From contig JADJGF010000001.1 in the NCBI GenBank assembly GCA_016708125.1, positions 2,440,001 to 2,504,000 on the forward strand: DNA of 64,000 bases, in the 5' to 3' direction. Positions within the stretch are counted from its first letter, which is position 1. The number at the start of each line of letters is the position of its first letter. The position numbers and the translations under genes are program-made. Below, piece by piece: positions 27,215 through 36,553 of this stretch. The notes below the pieces were generated by a model that was given only the letters and a program-made list of their open reading frames with translations, did not search any database and was not told where the DNA came from. The stretch is from Ignavibacteriota bacterium (GTDB lineage Bacteria; Bacteroidota; Ignavibacteria; Ignavibacteriales; Melioribacteraceae).

Positions 27215-28186
27215 ATGAATTCAAAATATGACGTAGTTATTGTTGGAGCTGGACCAATTGGTTTAGCATGTGCAATAGAAGCAAGAAAAAATAATCTCTC
27301 ACATTTAGTTATTGAAAAAGGATGTCTCGTAAATTCAATTTATAACTATCCAACCAATATGTTTTTTTTCTCAACTTCGGATCGGCTTGAAATTGGGGAT
27401 GTTCCGTTTATATCGCATGGAATAAAGCCAACAAGAACCGAAGCTCTTGAATATTATAGAAGAGTTAAAGAAAAATGGAACTTAAATGTAAACACTTATG
27501 AAAAAGTTTTGCTAATGGATTCTTCCGAAGGTGAATTCAAGATTAATACTGATAAAAATAATTATTTAACTAAGAAAATTATTATTGCTACCGGATTTTA
27601 TGATTATCCAAATATGATGAACATTCCCGGAGAAAATCTTAAAAAGGTAAAACATTATTATCACGAACCTCATCCGTTTTCATATGAAAAAATTATTGTT
27701 GTCGGCGGAGGAAATTCTGCGGTTGATGTTGCGCTTGAAACTTATCGGCGGGGCGCTGATGTTACAATGGTAGTTCGCGGAAACAATTTAGAGGAAAATG
27801 TAAAATATTGGGTGCGTCCCGATATTGAAAATAGAATTAAAGAAAAAGAAATTAAAGTTTATTTCAATTCAGAACTGAAAGAGATTAATGAAAAAGATGT
27901 TGATATTATTACTCCGAATGGAATTGTAAATATTCCGAATGATTTTGTTTTAGCAATGACCGGCTATAAACCCGATTTTGATTTCTTGAAAATAAATGGA
28001 ATTAAAATTTCTGATGATAAAAATAAAATTCCGTTTTATAACGAACAAACTTATGAAACAAATATTAAAGGTTTATATTTAGCCGGTGTTGTTTGCGGAG
28101 GAATGAATACAAGCAAATGGTTTATTGAAAACGCCAGAATTCACGCTCCACAAATTTTGAAACACCTAATTGAAAATATTAATTAA
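27215..28186 (+). CDS. ypdA: YpdA-family FAD/NAD(P)-binding oxidoreductase (putative bacillithiol disulfide reductase)
   Basis: 323 residues with two dinucleotide-binding motifs, VGAGPIGLACAIEA (FAD, about 10-23) and VVGGGNSAVDVALE (NADPH, about 162-175). The family signature CLVNSIYNYPTNMFFFSTS and the C-terminal TGYKPDFDFL and AGVVCGGMNTSKWFIEN are characteristic. YpdA reduces bacillithiol disulfide in Firmicutes, consistent with bshA at 4.0 kb. In Staphylococcus YpdA a cysteine follows the GGGP glycines and is reported as active; here the corresponding position is Ile15. So either the mechanism differs or another cysteine (Cys19, Cys37) serves. The 3' end overlaps the convergent sugar dehydrogenase by 8 bp. 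Confidence 0.85.
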   Translation: MNSKYDVVIVGAGPIGLACAIEARKNNLSHLVIEKGCLVNSIYNYPTNMFFFSTSDRLEIGDVPFISHGIKPTRTEALEYYRRVKEKWNLNVNTYEKVLLMDSSEGEFKINTDKNNYLTKKIIIATGFYDYPNMMNIPGENLKKVKHYYHEPHPFSYEKIIVVGGGNSAVDVALETYRRGADVTMVVRGNNLEENVKYWVRPDIENRIKEKEIKVYFNSELKEINEKDVDIITPNGIVNIPNDFVLAMTGYKPDFDFLKINGIKISDDKNKIPFYNEQTYETNIKGLYLAGVVCGGMNTSKWFIENARIHAPQILKHLIENIN

Positions 28187-29630
28187 GCAATAACATTTTC
28201 ATAGTTTTTGAAAAATTTCCAAAAGTTAATTTGCAAAAATATATTCCTGAACTTAATTCATTTCCGGTAAAATCTATTTGGTAATTTCCGGCTTTCTGAA
28301 TTCCATCGACCAATATTTTAATCTCATTTCCCAAAGTATCGTAAATTTTTAATTTTACTGAAAAAGCATTTAACATTTCCAAATTTGGAATTGAATAAGT
28401 TATTGTTGTGGTTGGGTTAAATGGATTAGGGAAATTTTGGTGTAATTCAAATTTCTTCGGAAGTTCCAAATCAATTGAATTTAAATTTTCCGCAACAAAT
28501 TTATAAATTCCTCCGGATTGATAATCAGCAAAAAAAAGATTTTTATTTTGGTCAATTCCAAAAGTTGAAATTTGTCCGTTAAATTTTGTAATAAATAAGT
28601 TTTCAGAATTAACTAAATCATAAGACCAAATATTTCCTGTAACAAAATCTGCATAAATATACTTATCATTTAATTGCGGAATATTATTTCGTTCATAAAC
28701 AAATCCGCCGGTTATTGAATATCCGCCATTTTGATCATGACCATATTCCAAAATTGGAAGTTTCAATCCGGTTCTATCACAATTATCACTCGGATTATAA
28801 CAATGAAAACCTTCCATAATTCTCCAACCGTAATTTCCGCCTTTTTCAATTAAGTTAACTTCTTCCCAAGCATTTTGCCCAACATCTGCAGCCCACAAAT
28901 TATTTTTACTATCAAAACTGAAACGCCAAACATTTCTTAAACCGTAAGCATAAATTTCTTCACGGTAATTATTTGTATTTCCTTTAAATGGATTATCCAA
29001 AGGAATTGAATAAAGTTTTTCGTTTTCATTATTGTCAACATCAATACGTATAATTTTACCGAGAAGTTCTTTCAAATTTTGCGATCTATTTTCGGGATCG
29101 CCTCCGGAACCTCCATCGCCAAAGCTAATATATAAAAATCCATCGGGACCAAATGCAATTTGTCCGCCGTTATGATTTGAATATGGTTGTTCAACTTCCA
29201 GTAAAATTTCTTCACTTTCATGATTAGCAAAATTTGGATCATCAGTAACAGTGAATTTGGAAATTATTGTTCTTTTCGGATTATCCGCAACATAATTAAC
29301 AAAGAATTTTCCATTTGATTTATAATTTGGATGAAATGCTAAACCCAATAATCCTTGCTCACCTCCAAATAAAACTTTTTGTTCAATATCTAAAAATAAG
29401 TTAGAAGATTTTACTTCATCATTATTTTGAAATACAAAAATTTTACCTTTTTGCGAAACAATAAAAATTCTATCTGTTTCATCATTCGGAGATTGAATAT
29501 CAACTGGATTTTCAAAAGTTAAATTTGGAAATGCTCTGGAAATTTGAGGCTGCGCAATTGTGTTTTCACTTTTGCATGAAAAATTGAAAACAGAAATTAT
29601 AATAAGAACAACATACATTAACTTTGACAT
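28179..29630 (-). CDS. Secreted PQQ-type glucose/sorbosone dehydrogenase-like protein with type IX-like sorting domain
   Basis: 483 residues. A signal peptide ends in FNFSC, so a lipobox with Cys19 is possible. The six-bladed propeller of the glucose/sorbosone dehydrogenase family follows: FGGEQGLLGLAFHPNY, NHNGGQIAFGPDGFLYISFGDGG, LGKIIRIDVD, GLRNVWRFSFD and NYGWRIMEG. The end carries LHQNFPNPFNPTTTI and a typical C-terminal beta domain. Such proteins oxidise sugars with pyrroloquinoline quinone, or are PQQ-independent. A start at 29630 is set by GGAGAAAGG upstream; the 12-residue longer form lacks a signal peptide. A lipobox together with a sorting domain is unusual. Convergent overlap with ypdA of 8 bp. 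Confidence 0.88.
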   Translation of the reverse strand: MSKLMYVVLIIISVFNFSCKSENTIAQPQISRAFPNLTFENPVDIQSPNDETDRIFIVSQKGKIFVFQNNDEVKSSNLFLDIEQKVLFGGEQGLLGLAFHPNYKSNGKFFVNYVADNPKRTIISKFTVTDDPNFANHESEEILLEVEQPYSNHNGGQIAFGPDGFLYISFGDGGSGGDPENRSQNLKELLGKIIRIDVDNNENEKLYSIPLDNPFKGNTNNYREEIYAYGLRNVWRFSFDSKNNLWAADVGQNAWEEVNLIEKGGNYGWRIMEGFHCYNPSDNCDRTGLKLPILEYGHDQNGGYSITGGFVYERNNIPQLNDKYIYADFVTGNIWSYDLVNSENLFITKFNGQISTFGIDQNKNLFFADYQSGGIYKFVAENLNSIDLELPKKFELHQNFPNPFNPTTTITYSIPNLEMLNAFSVKLKIYDTLGNEIKILVDGIQKAGNYQIDFTGNELSSGIYFCKLTFGNFSKTMKMLLLN

Positions 29631-29722
29631 TGTATTGCCTTTCTCCAGTTTAAACTGGTATTTCAAAGTAAATGGTTATTAAATAAAATATCAAACGTAC
29701 TTTAAGTAAAATTGTAAAAATA

Positions 29723-30199
29723 TTAAAGGGAAATTCCAGACATTTTAATAATTTCATCAAACTCAATTTTTGCAACCGGCATTACGGAAAGCCGGTTTCC
29801 GCGCTGCACTAATCTCATTTTAGAAAGTTTTGGATTTTCTTTTATTTCGGAAAGTGTAATATTCTTTTTAAACTTTTTCAACAATTTAATATCAACCATA
29901 ATCCAAGTTGGATTTTCCTTTTTACTTTTCGGATCAAAATGTTTGTCACTTGGATCAAAAGCTGTAAAATCCGGATAACCTTCTTTTACAATTTCACAAA
30001 CTCCAACTATTTCATTCGGCTCCGCATTGCTATGATAATAAAGAACCAAATCGCCAATTTTCATTTCATCACGTAAAAAATTTCTTGCTTGATAATTTCT
30101 TACGCCATCCCAGTAAGTAGTTTTGTTTTTACTTTTTTCTAAATCATCAATAGAAAATTCCGATGGCTCAGATTTTATAAGCCAATAATTTTTTCCCAT
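29723..30199 (-). CDS. EVE domain protein
   Basis: 158 residues, a single EVE domain (PUA-like, related to YTH and ASCH). Hallmarks are the N-terminal YWLIKSEPSEFSIDDLE, then WDGVRNYQARNFLRDEMKIGDLVLYYHS and IVGVCEIVKEGYPD, and a C-terminal MRLVQRGNRLSVMPV. The fold has an aromatic cage for modified bases in RNA or DNA. Stand-alone EVE proteins are widespread, and the thymocyte nuclear protein is a eukaryotic relative. The gene stands alone, divergent from the DUF192 gene. A role in recognising modified nucleic acid is family inference. Confidence 0.92.
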   Translation of the reverse strand: MGKNYWLIKSEPSEFSIDDLEKSKNKTTYWDGVRNYQARNFLRDEMKIGDLVLYYHSNAEPNEIVGVCEIVKEGYPDFTAFDPSDKHFDPKSKKENPTWIMVDIKLLKKFKKNITLSEIKENPKLSKMRLVQRGNRLSVMPVAKIEFDEIIKMSGISL

Positions 30200-30306
30200 A
30201 ACATCTCCAAAATTTTAAAATTCAAAAATCATTTCTATCAAAAATTTAAAACATTTTAAGTAAATTGTAATTACAAAAATAAATCTCAAAATAAACATAT
30301 TTAAAG

Positions 30307-30861
30307 ATGACAAAACAGAAAAAAAATCTTTCCGTAAATAAAAAAAGTAAAATTTTTCAAATATTGGTAGTTGTTATAATTATTGCATTTGTAATTTTAT
30401 TATTATCAAACCTTTTTAAATCAAAAAATAATTTGAAAAACAATAAACCAATTATTGCAGAAGAAACATACAAATTTAATAAAGAAGGTGAACTAACTTT
30501 TCAAAGTTCAAATGGGAATTTTATTTCTTCCGTTGATGTTGAATTTGCTGATAATGATGAAGAAAGAGCAACCGGATTAATGTTTAGAAATGAGATGAAA
30601 GAAAATCAAGGAATGTTATTTATTTTTCCATACGAAGATCGTCAGTCATTTTACATGAAAAATACAATTCTTCCTTTGGATATTATTTACGTAAATAAAG
30701 ATTTGGAAATTGTAACAATTTTTAAAAATACATTACCTTTTTCTCTTGAATCACTTCCATCAACTGCACCTGCTCAATATGTAGTAGAAGTAAATGCCGG
30801 CTATACTGAAAAATATGGAATAACGGAAACGGATAAAGTTATATTTAGAAAAATAAATTAG
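30307..30861 (+). CDS. DUF192 family membrane-anchored protein
   Basis: 184 residues. A single N-terminal membrane helix (about 18-38, ILVVVIIIAFVILLLSNLF) precedes the DUF192 domain (about 70-184). The family core is present: DDEERATGLMFRNEM, then GMLFIFPYEDRQSFYMKNT, then LPLDIIYVNKD and AQYVVEVNAGYTEKYGI. The domain probably faces the periplasm. The family is common but has no firmly assigned biochemical role. It is 18 bp upstream of the AddB-like nuclease, so the two may be co-transcribed with no obvious functional link. Confidence 0.88.
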   Translation: MTKQKKNLSVNKKSKIFQILVVVIIIAFVILLLSNLFKSKNNLKNNKPIIAEETYKFNKEGELTFQSSNGNFISSVDVEFADNDEERATGLMFRNEMKENQGMLFIFPYEDRQSFYMKNTILPLDIIYVNKDLEIVTIFKNTLPFSLESLPSTAPAQYVVEVNAGYTEKYGITETDKVIFRKIN

Positions 30862-30879
30862 CGAAAATATTTTCACTTA

Positions 30880-33800
30880 ATGATTCTTTCAAAAAATAAA
30901 AATTTTAATATCTCAATCAATCAGCTTCTTGATGAATCTTCGCTGCAAAATGAAATTGAAAATATTTTAATTGTTGTTCCAACAAACCGAAGATTACGAG
31001 AACTAAAGAAAAATATAATCAGCAGATTTACAGATTTTCCTATCGCAAGAATTAATATAGAAACTTTTACAACTCTCACTTCAAAATTATTAAAACAAAT
31101 CAAGCCTTTTACCACACTTAGTGAAGCTGCATCAACGGTTTTAATTAAGGAAACTTGCGATGAATTAAAGCTAAAATATTTTGCCGCTTATTCAAACGGA
31201 ATTCCTTTTGGGACTTTGGATAAAATAAAAAATGTAATTTCCGAATATAAAAAACACGGAATTTCTGTAGAAAAATTGTTAGAAGAATCAAAAAAACTTG
31301 AAGGCGGCGAACAATTAAAAGCTGTTGATATTGCATCAATTTTTAAATCGTATAATAATAAATGTAAAAATTTATCTGCTTATGAAATTGGAGATATTTA
31401 CACAGATATTATTTCTGTTTCTCAAATTGAAATTTCCGATGCTTTCAAAAAAATATTTAAAAGTGTTAATAGTATATTAATAGATGGATTTGATGAATTC
31501 ACAAATTTGGAAATAGAAATAATTGAAAGGTTAAACGCAATTGTTGATTCAAATCTCTCAATTACATTTGATTATTTTTCAAACAACGAAAACCTATTTA
31601 GCCATTTAGCCCAAATCTATATTAGACTTAGTCAGCTTGGATTTAATGAAATAAAACAAAAAACCTTTGATGAAAAATTTAATTTCAGAGAGAAATTAAG
31701 AAATGAATTGTTTAGTGAAATTGAATTTATGGAAACAGAATTTAAAGATAAAATCACAAAGATTATTGCAAAAAATAGATCTGAGGAAATTGAAACAATT
31801 GCAAAAATTATTAAAGGATTAATATTTAAAAATAACGTTCAACCGGAAAATATTTGTGTTGTTTTTAACATAATTGGAAATTATTCGAGTAAAGTTAGAG
31901 ATGTTTTTGGAAAATATGGAATTCCAATAAATTTGACTGACAGAATTTCTTTGAAATCTTCTCCATCGGTAATTGCGGCGATCAGCTTACTGGAATTGAT
32001 TGAAGGTGATTTTCACTATAATGATATTGTTAGAGTTTTATCAAACGGATTTATAAAATTTGAAAACATAGATCTAAATAATTTAATTTCTGTTGCAAAT
32101 GAATTGAAAATCACAATTGGAAAAAATAATTGGGAACTAATAATTTCGGATGCAAAAAATCTTATCAAATATCGAGAGAATTTATCAAGCTTGGATCAAA
32201 ATATAGTTTTGCAAAATTACGATAAAGCTTTAGCCGATATTAAAAAAATAGATTCAACTTTATCGTTATTAAAAAGGAAAAATACTGTTGATGATTTTAT
32301 TCAAAATTTTATTAAAGTTTTGTTACATCTTAAATTACCATGCACAGTTTTAGAAGACTCAAATAATAAAGAAGAAGAGCATGTAAAATCATTAACGGTT
32401 CTTTTAAAAACCCTAAATGAAGTTTTGTATTTAGTTAAAAAAGACGATGGTGAAGAAAAAAAATATCCTTTAAGTTTTTATTTGGATCACATTAGAACTA
32501 TTTGCAATTGGGCAAGATTTAATGTTAAGGAAAAATCTGATTATGGAGTTTTGGTTACTTCGCTTAATGAAATTAGGGGTTTGAACTATGATTATCTTTT
32601 TGTTGGCGGAATGTGTGACGGAGATTTTCCGACAAAATATTCGCCGGAAATATTTTTTTCCGGTTCATTCCGAAAGCAAGAAATAATTCATCAGATAGAA
32701 GAAAAATTCCATTTTTATCAAACACTTTGCTCATGGAATAAAAAACTTTATTTATCAATTCCGAAAAACGACAAAGATTCAGAGCTTGTTGAATCAACTT
32801 TTATAAAAGATTTTGAAAATATTATTAAAATTTCAGAATATAATTATTCGGATATAAAGAAAATATTTTCCAAAGAGGAACTGCTTGTTGAATTTGGAAA
32901 AAATATTAACAACAATATATTAGAAGAAGAAATTTCTAAAGCCGGAATTGACTCAAATGAAATTTTGCGAAAAAGTGAAATTAGGAATTTTAGAACTGCA
33001 AATTATCTTGAAGAAAATTATTTCAATGGATTTTTAAATTTAAATGAGATAAATATTTCAAGTTTTCTAAATGATTTTTCTCAAAAGGAATTTTCCATTT
33101 CTCAGTTGGAAACTTTTGCAAAATGTCCGTTTAAATATTTTTCTGAACGAATATTAAAAGTAAAACCGATTGAAGAACCAACTGAAGAAGTTGAACCTTT
33201 GGAATTGGGAAATGTTCTCCACTCAATTTTATTTGAATTTTATAAAAAAGTTACAGAAGAAAATGTTCCAATAAATTCCGAAGGAACACGTGAATTTGGC
33301 AATCTGAAAAAAATACTTTTTGAAATTGCCGAAAATAAAATTTCCAATTTAAATATAAATTCGCCGATTGCATTTTTTGAAAAGGAGAAAATTTTAGGAA
33401 TCGATGAGAATCAAGAATCATCAATTTTGTATAAGTTTCTACAAGAAGAAACAAATGAAAAAAGTGAGTTTAGTCCAAAATATTTTGAATATAGTTTTGG
33501 AAATTTTCCAAATAAAAAAAATAAATTAGTTAATCCAATAGAAATTGGCGATGTTAAACTTCGCGGAACTATTGATAGAATTGATATTGACGAACAAAAT
33601 TCATTTTTCAATATTGTTGATTACAAATTAAAAGGGAAGAAGCCTACTAATTCAGAATTGCATGATGGTTTATCACTTCAGCTTCCGGTTTATTTAATTG
33701 CCGGAAAACAAATTTTGCAAGAAGAGAAAAACGAAAACTTTGAAGAGCAAGATATGATAATTTATTCACTCAATTTTAAAGACGAGAAATTTGGAAAATC

Positions 33801-34017
33801 TCCAATAAATTTGAAAGTGCGTGGGAAATTATCAACCGAAGAAAAAATTGAAATGAACGATGATTTAATAAAATCTACAAAAGAAAAAATTTCTTTATAT
33901 CATAAAAAAATAAAAGACGGAAAATTTCATCTTTCATCGTTAGAGAACCGTGATGATAAAGTTTGCAGATTCTGTGATTTTCAATCATTTTGCAGAGTTA
34001 AAGAGGTTTTTGAGTAG
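30880..34017 (+). CDS. addB: AddB-like helicase/nuclease subunit (PD-(D/E)XK, iron-sulfur)
   Basis: 1045 residues. The N-terminal half has UvrD-like helicase remnants, for example ILIVVPTNRRLRELKKNI and GLNYDYLFVGGMCDGDFP, but no intact Walker A loop. The C-terminal RecB-type nuclease shows GNVLHSILFEFY, GTIDRID (Asp899) and DYK (Asp914, Lys916). Four cysteines typical of the AddB iron-sulfur staple are Cys749 (FAKCPFKYF) and Cys1029, Cys1032 and Cys1038 (CRFCDFQSFC). AddB with AddA resects double-strand breaks for RecA loading. No addA neighbour is present in the window, which is unusual because the pair is often adjacent. An intrinsic terminator follows at 34074. Confidence 0.85.
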   Translation: MILSKNKNFNISINQLLDESSLQNEIENILIVVPTNRRLRELKKNIISRFTDFPIARINIETFTTLTSKLLKQIKPFTTLSEAASTVLIKETCDELKLKYFAAYSNGIPFGTLDKIKNVISEYKKHGISVEKLLEESKKLEGGEQLKAVDIASIFKSYNNKCKNLSAYEIGDIYTDIISVSQIEISDAFKKIFKSVNSILIDGFDEFTNLEIEIIERLNAIVDSNLSITFDYFSNNENLFSHLAQIYIRLSQLGFNEIKQKTFDEKFNFREKLRNELFSEIEFMETEFKDKITKIIAKNRSEEIETIAKIIKGLIFKNNVQPENICVVFNIIGNYSSKVRDVFGKYGIPINLTDRISLKSSPSVIAAISLLELIEGDFHYNDIVRVLSNGFIKFENIDLNNLISVANELKITIGKNNWELIISDAKNLIKYRENLSSLDQNIVLQNYDKALADIKKIDSTLSLLKRKNTVDDFIQNFIKVLLHLKLPCTVLEDSNNKEEEHVKSLTVLLKTLNEVLYLVKKDDGEEKKYPLSFYLDHIRTICNWARFNVKEKSDYGVLVTSLNEIRGLNYDYLFVGGMCDGDFPTKYSPEIFFSGSFRKQEIIHQIEEKFHFYQTLCSWNKKLYLSIPKNDKDSELVESTFIKDFENIIKISEYNYSDIKKIFSKEELLVEFGKNINNNILEEEISKAGIDSNEILRKSEIRNFRTANYLEENYFNGFLNLNEINISSFLNDFSQKEFSISQLETFAKCPFKYFSERILKVKPIEEPTEEVEPLELGNVLHSILFEFYKKVTEENVPINSEGTREFGNLKKILFEIAENKISNLNINSPIAFFEKEKILGIDENQESSILYKFLQEETNEKSEFSPKYFEYSFGNFPNKKNKLVNPIEIGDVKLRGTIDRIDIDEQNSFFNIVDYKLKGKKPTNSELHDGLSLQLPVYLIAGKQILQEEKNENFEEQDMIIYSLNFKDEKFGKSPINLKVRGKLSTEEKIEMNDDLIKSTKEKISLYHKKIKDGKFHLSSLENRDDKVCRFCDFQSFCRVKEVFE

Positions 34018-34073
34018 TTAAACTTTAATTTCATTTTCTTGTTTACAAAGCTAAATTTTATTAATTTTCTGCA

Positions 34074-34105
34074 TGCCATTGCAAAAGCGATGGCAATTTT
34101 TTTTA
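34074..34105 (+). terminator. Intrinsic terminator after the AddB-like gene
   Basis: TGCCATTGC (34074-34082) pairs with GCGATGGCA (34087-34095) across an AAAA loop with one G-U pair, followed by a T8 run. It separates addB from greA, whose ribosome-binding site begins about 14 bp later. Confidence 0.88.
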
Positions 34106-34131
34106 TATAGCCATAAAAAAGGAGAAAGTAA

Positions 34132-34602
34132 TTGGCAAACTTTGTTTATTTAAGTCAAGAAAAGTTACATGAATTAGAAAAAGAATTAAAAGAACTTAAG
34201 ACCAATGGACGAAAAACTATGGCGCAAAGAATTGCTGAAGCAAGATCTTATGGAGATTTATCGGAAAATGCTGAATATGATGCTGCAAAAGAAGCTCAAG
34301 GTCATTTGGAACTTAAGATTAGCAAGTTAGAAGAAATGTTGGCAAAAGCTAAAATTATTGATGCTTCAAAATTTCCGGAAGGAGAAATCCATATTCTTTC
34401 AACAGTTGAAGTACTAAATTTGAACAATAAAAAAAATTATAAATATACATTAGTTTCAGAAGAAGAATCAGATTTACAAAATGGTAAAATTGCATTAACG
34501 TCTCCGGTTGGAAGCGCATTAATGGGAGCAAAAAAAGGTCAAATTGTAGAAGCAAAAGTTCCCGCCGGTGTAATCAAATTTGAAATTCTTAAAATTGAAT
34601 AA
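34132..34602 (+). CDS. greA: Transcription elongation factor GreA
   Basis: 156 residues: an N-terminal coiled-coil (about 1-75, starting YLSQEKLHELEKELKELK) with the GreA signature RIAEARSYGDLSENAEYDAAKEAQ near its tip, then the C-terminal FKBP-like domain (TSPVGSALMGAKKGQIVEAKVP). It enters the RNA polymerase secondary channel and stimulates cleavage of backtracked RNA. The acidic tip Asp and Glu residues (GDLSENAEYD) needed for cleavage are intact. It starts with TTG, justified by AAGGAGAAAG 6 bp upstream and the absence of a nearby ATG in frame. It heads a housekeeping run with tilS after 18 bp. Confidence 0.96.
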   Translation: MANFVYLSQEKLHELEKELKELKTNGRKTMAQRIAEARSYGDLSENAEYDAAKEAQGHLELKISKLEEMLAKAKIIDASKFPEGEIHILSTVEVLNLNNKKNYKYTLVSEEESDLQNGKIALTSPVGSALMGAKKGQIVEAKVPAGVIKFEILKIE

Positions 34603-34620
34603 GAGTTAATTTTATAAAAA

Positions 34621-35991
34621 TTGAAAAAGCATCACAAAACAATTGAACAAGAAGTAATAAACTTCATAAGCAGACATCAATTGATAAATGATGCAAAAAA
34701 AATTTTAATTGGTTTAAGCGGCGGAGCCGATTCGGTTTTTGCGCTGCACTTTTTTAATAAGTATAAAAAAAAATATAAAATTGAAATTACGGCTGTTCAT
34801 GTAAATCATAATTTGCGCGGAAAAGAAGCAAAACATGATGAAAATTTTTGCAAAACTTTTTGTTCAAAATTAAATATTGATTTTTATTCTGAAAACGTAA
34901 ATGTTAAACTATTTGCGAAAAGTAAAAAGTTATCTATTGAAGAAGCTGCAAGAATTTTACGTTACAAAAAGTTTGATGAAATTCTGAAAAAAAGTAATTC
35001 CGAGTTAATTGTAACAGCGCATAATTCGGATGATAATTTAGAAAGTGTTCTTTTAAATATTGTCAGCGGAACCGGAATTGAAGGTTTAAGCGGAATTTCA
35101 ATTAAGAAAGAAAAATTAATTCGACCATTTTTATGCATTTCAAAATCAGAAATTTTTGAATATCTAAAAAATGAAAAAATAGATTTTGTTACGGATAGTT
35201 CAAATTCAGATGTAAATTTTAGAAGGAATTTTATTCGAAGTGAAATTATTCCAACTTTGAAAAAAGTAAATCCGGCTTTGAACGAAACTGTGCTTCATTC
35301 GTCTGAAGTATTTGGAAATCAAAAAAAGATTTTAAATTATTTTTTTGAAAATATTTTTGATAAAATAATTTCGCAAAGCAAAGAAGAAATTATTATTGAT
35401 TTAATTGAGTTAGAAAAATATCCGAAAGAAATTTTTGGTGAAATTGTAAAACTAATTTTTGAAAATAAACTTAAACTTGAATTCAATTTTAAAGATTTTT
35501 TACAGTTTGAAAAATTAATTTCTTCGCAAACCGGAACTAAACTTGAATTCAGCAAAAAATATTTTGCAATTAAGGAAAGAAATAAAATTGTAATCCAAAA
35601 AAAAAATCAAATTAAAAATGATTTTATAATTTTGGAATTGAACAGCAAAACAAAAATTTTAGATAAAACTTTAACATTAGAAAAATTAGATAAAATTCCG
35701 ATTTTGGAAAATAAACGCAAAAATGTTGAAATAATTTCTGCCGATAAAATTGATAAAAATTTAATTTTACGGAAATGGAAAACCGGAGATAAAATTCAAC
35801 TTTTAGGAATGAAGGGAACAAAGAAAATTTCTGATTTTTTAACTGACTTGAAAATTCCAAATTCGGAAAAAGAAAATCAAATGGTTCTGCTTAATAATGA
35901 TGAAGTTATTTATTTAGTTGGATTTAGAATTAGCGAAAAATATAAAATTACAAAAGAAACAAAATGTGCGATAAAAATATGTCTAAAATAA
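34621..35991 (+). CDS. tilS: tRNA(Ile)-lysidine synthase
   Basis: 456 residues. The N-type ATP pyrophosphatase P-loop SGGADS is at 33-38, and AVHVNHNLRGKEAKHDE and ARILRYKKFDE are TilS motifs. The middle and C-terminal domains continue to RKWKTGDKIQLLGMKGTKKISDFLTD. The enzyme attaches lysine to C34 of the CAU-anticodon tRNA-Ile, making it read AUA; it is essential, especially in AT-rich genomes like this. It begins with TTG at 34621 in line with the usual N-terminal helix. Its 3' end overlaps hpt by 28 bp, indicating coupled translation. Confidence 0.94.
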   Translation: MKKHHKTIEQEVINFISRHQLINDAKKILIGLSGGADSVFALHFFNKYKKKYKIEITAVHVNHNLRGKEAKHDENFCKTFCSKLNIDFYSENVNVKLFAKSKKLSIEEAARILRYKKFDEILKKSNSELIVTAHNSDDNLESVLLNIVSGTGIEGLSGISIKKEKLIRPFLCISKSEIFEYLKNEKIDFVTDSSNSDVNFRRNFIRSEIIPTLKKVNPALNETVLHSSEVFGNQKKILNYFFENIFDKIISQSKEEIIIDLIELEKYPKEIFGEIVKLIFENKLKLEFNFKDFLQFEKLISSQTGTKLEFSKKYFAIKERNKIVIQKKNQIKNDFIILELNSKTKILDKTLTLEKLDKIPILENKRKNVEIISADKIDKNLILRKWKTGDKIQLLGMKGTKKISDFLTDLKIPNSEKENQMVLLNNDEVIYLVGFRISEKYKITKETKCAIKICLK

Positions 35992-36542
35992 ACGAAAACG
36001 AAAAAGGTGAAGTTTGGGTAGGAACTGAAAAGTTTGTAACTCTAATTTCAGAAGAAAAAATACAAAATAGAGTTAAAGAATTAGGCGAGCAAATTTCTAA
36101 AGAATATCAAGGGAAATTGCCGATTTTAATTGGAGTGTTGAACGGCTCGTTTATATTTTTATCTGATTTGGTAAAAAATATTAATATTCATATTGAAATT
36201 GATTTTTTTAAACTTTCAAGTTACGGCGATGCAAAAATTTCAACCGGAGATGTAAAATTAATTAAAGAATTAAATGCCGATATAAATGAAAGACACATAA
36301 TTATTGTTGAAGATATTGTTGATACCGGACTTTCAATTCAATTTATAAAAGATATTTTAAAAAACCATAAACCGGCGAGCGTTAAAATTGCAAGCCTTTT
36401 GGTTAAACCGGAAAGTCTGAAATATAAAGCCAAAATTGATTATATTGGCTTTGAAATTCCAAATAAATTTGTTATTGGATACGGATTAGATTACGCACAA
36501 AAATTTAGGAATTTGAATTCCATATATGCTTTAAGCGAATGA
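35964..36542 (+). CDS. hpt: Hypoxanthine phosphoribosyltransferase
   Basis: 192 residues of the type I phosphoribosyltransferase family. The PRPP-binding loop is HIIIVEDIVDTGLSIQF, with IGVLNGSFIFLSDLV and a flexible-loop region FKLSSYGDAKIST typical of Hpt. VIGYGLDYAQKFRNL ends the family pattern. It salvages hypoxanthine and guanine to IMP and GMP. The reading frame overlaps tilS by 28 bp; the second ATG at 35979 (MSKINENEKG) is another possible start just inside the overlap. tilS-hpt-ftsH is a widely conserved order, supporting the call. Confidence 0.93.
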   Translation: MCDKNMSKINENEKGEVWVGTEKFVTLISEEKIQNRVKELGEQISKEYQGKLPILIGVLNGSFIFLSDLVKNINIHIEIDFFKLSSYGDAKISTGDVKLIKELNADINERHIIIVEDIVDTGLSIQFIKDILKNHKPASVKIASLLVKPESLKYKAKIDYIGFEIPNKFVIGYGLDYAQKFRNLNSIYALSE

Positions 36543-36553
36543 CGGAGAAATAA

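Noticed and set aside
30880..34017. A complete AddAB operon
   Set aside because: Only the AddB-like subunit is present; the flanking genes are DUF192 and greA, and no addA lies anywhere in the window.
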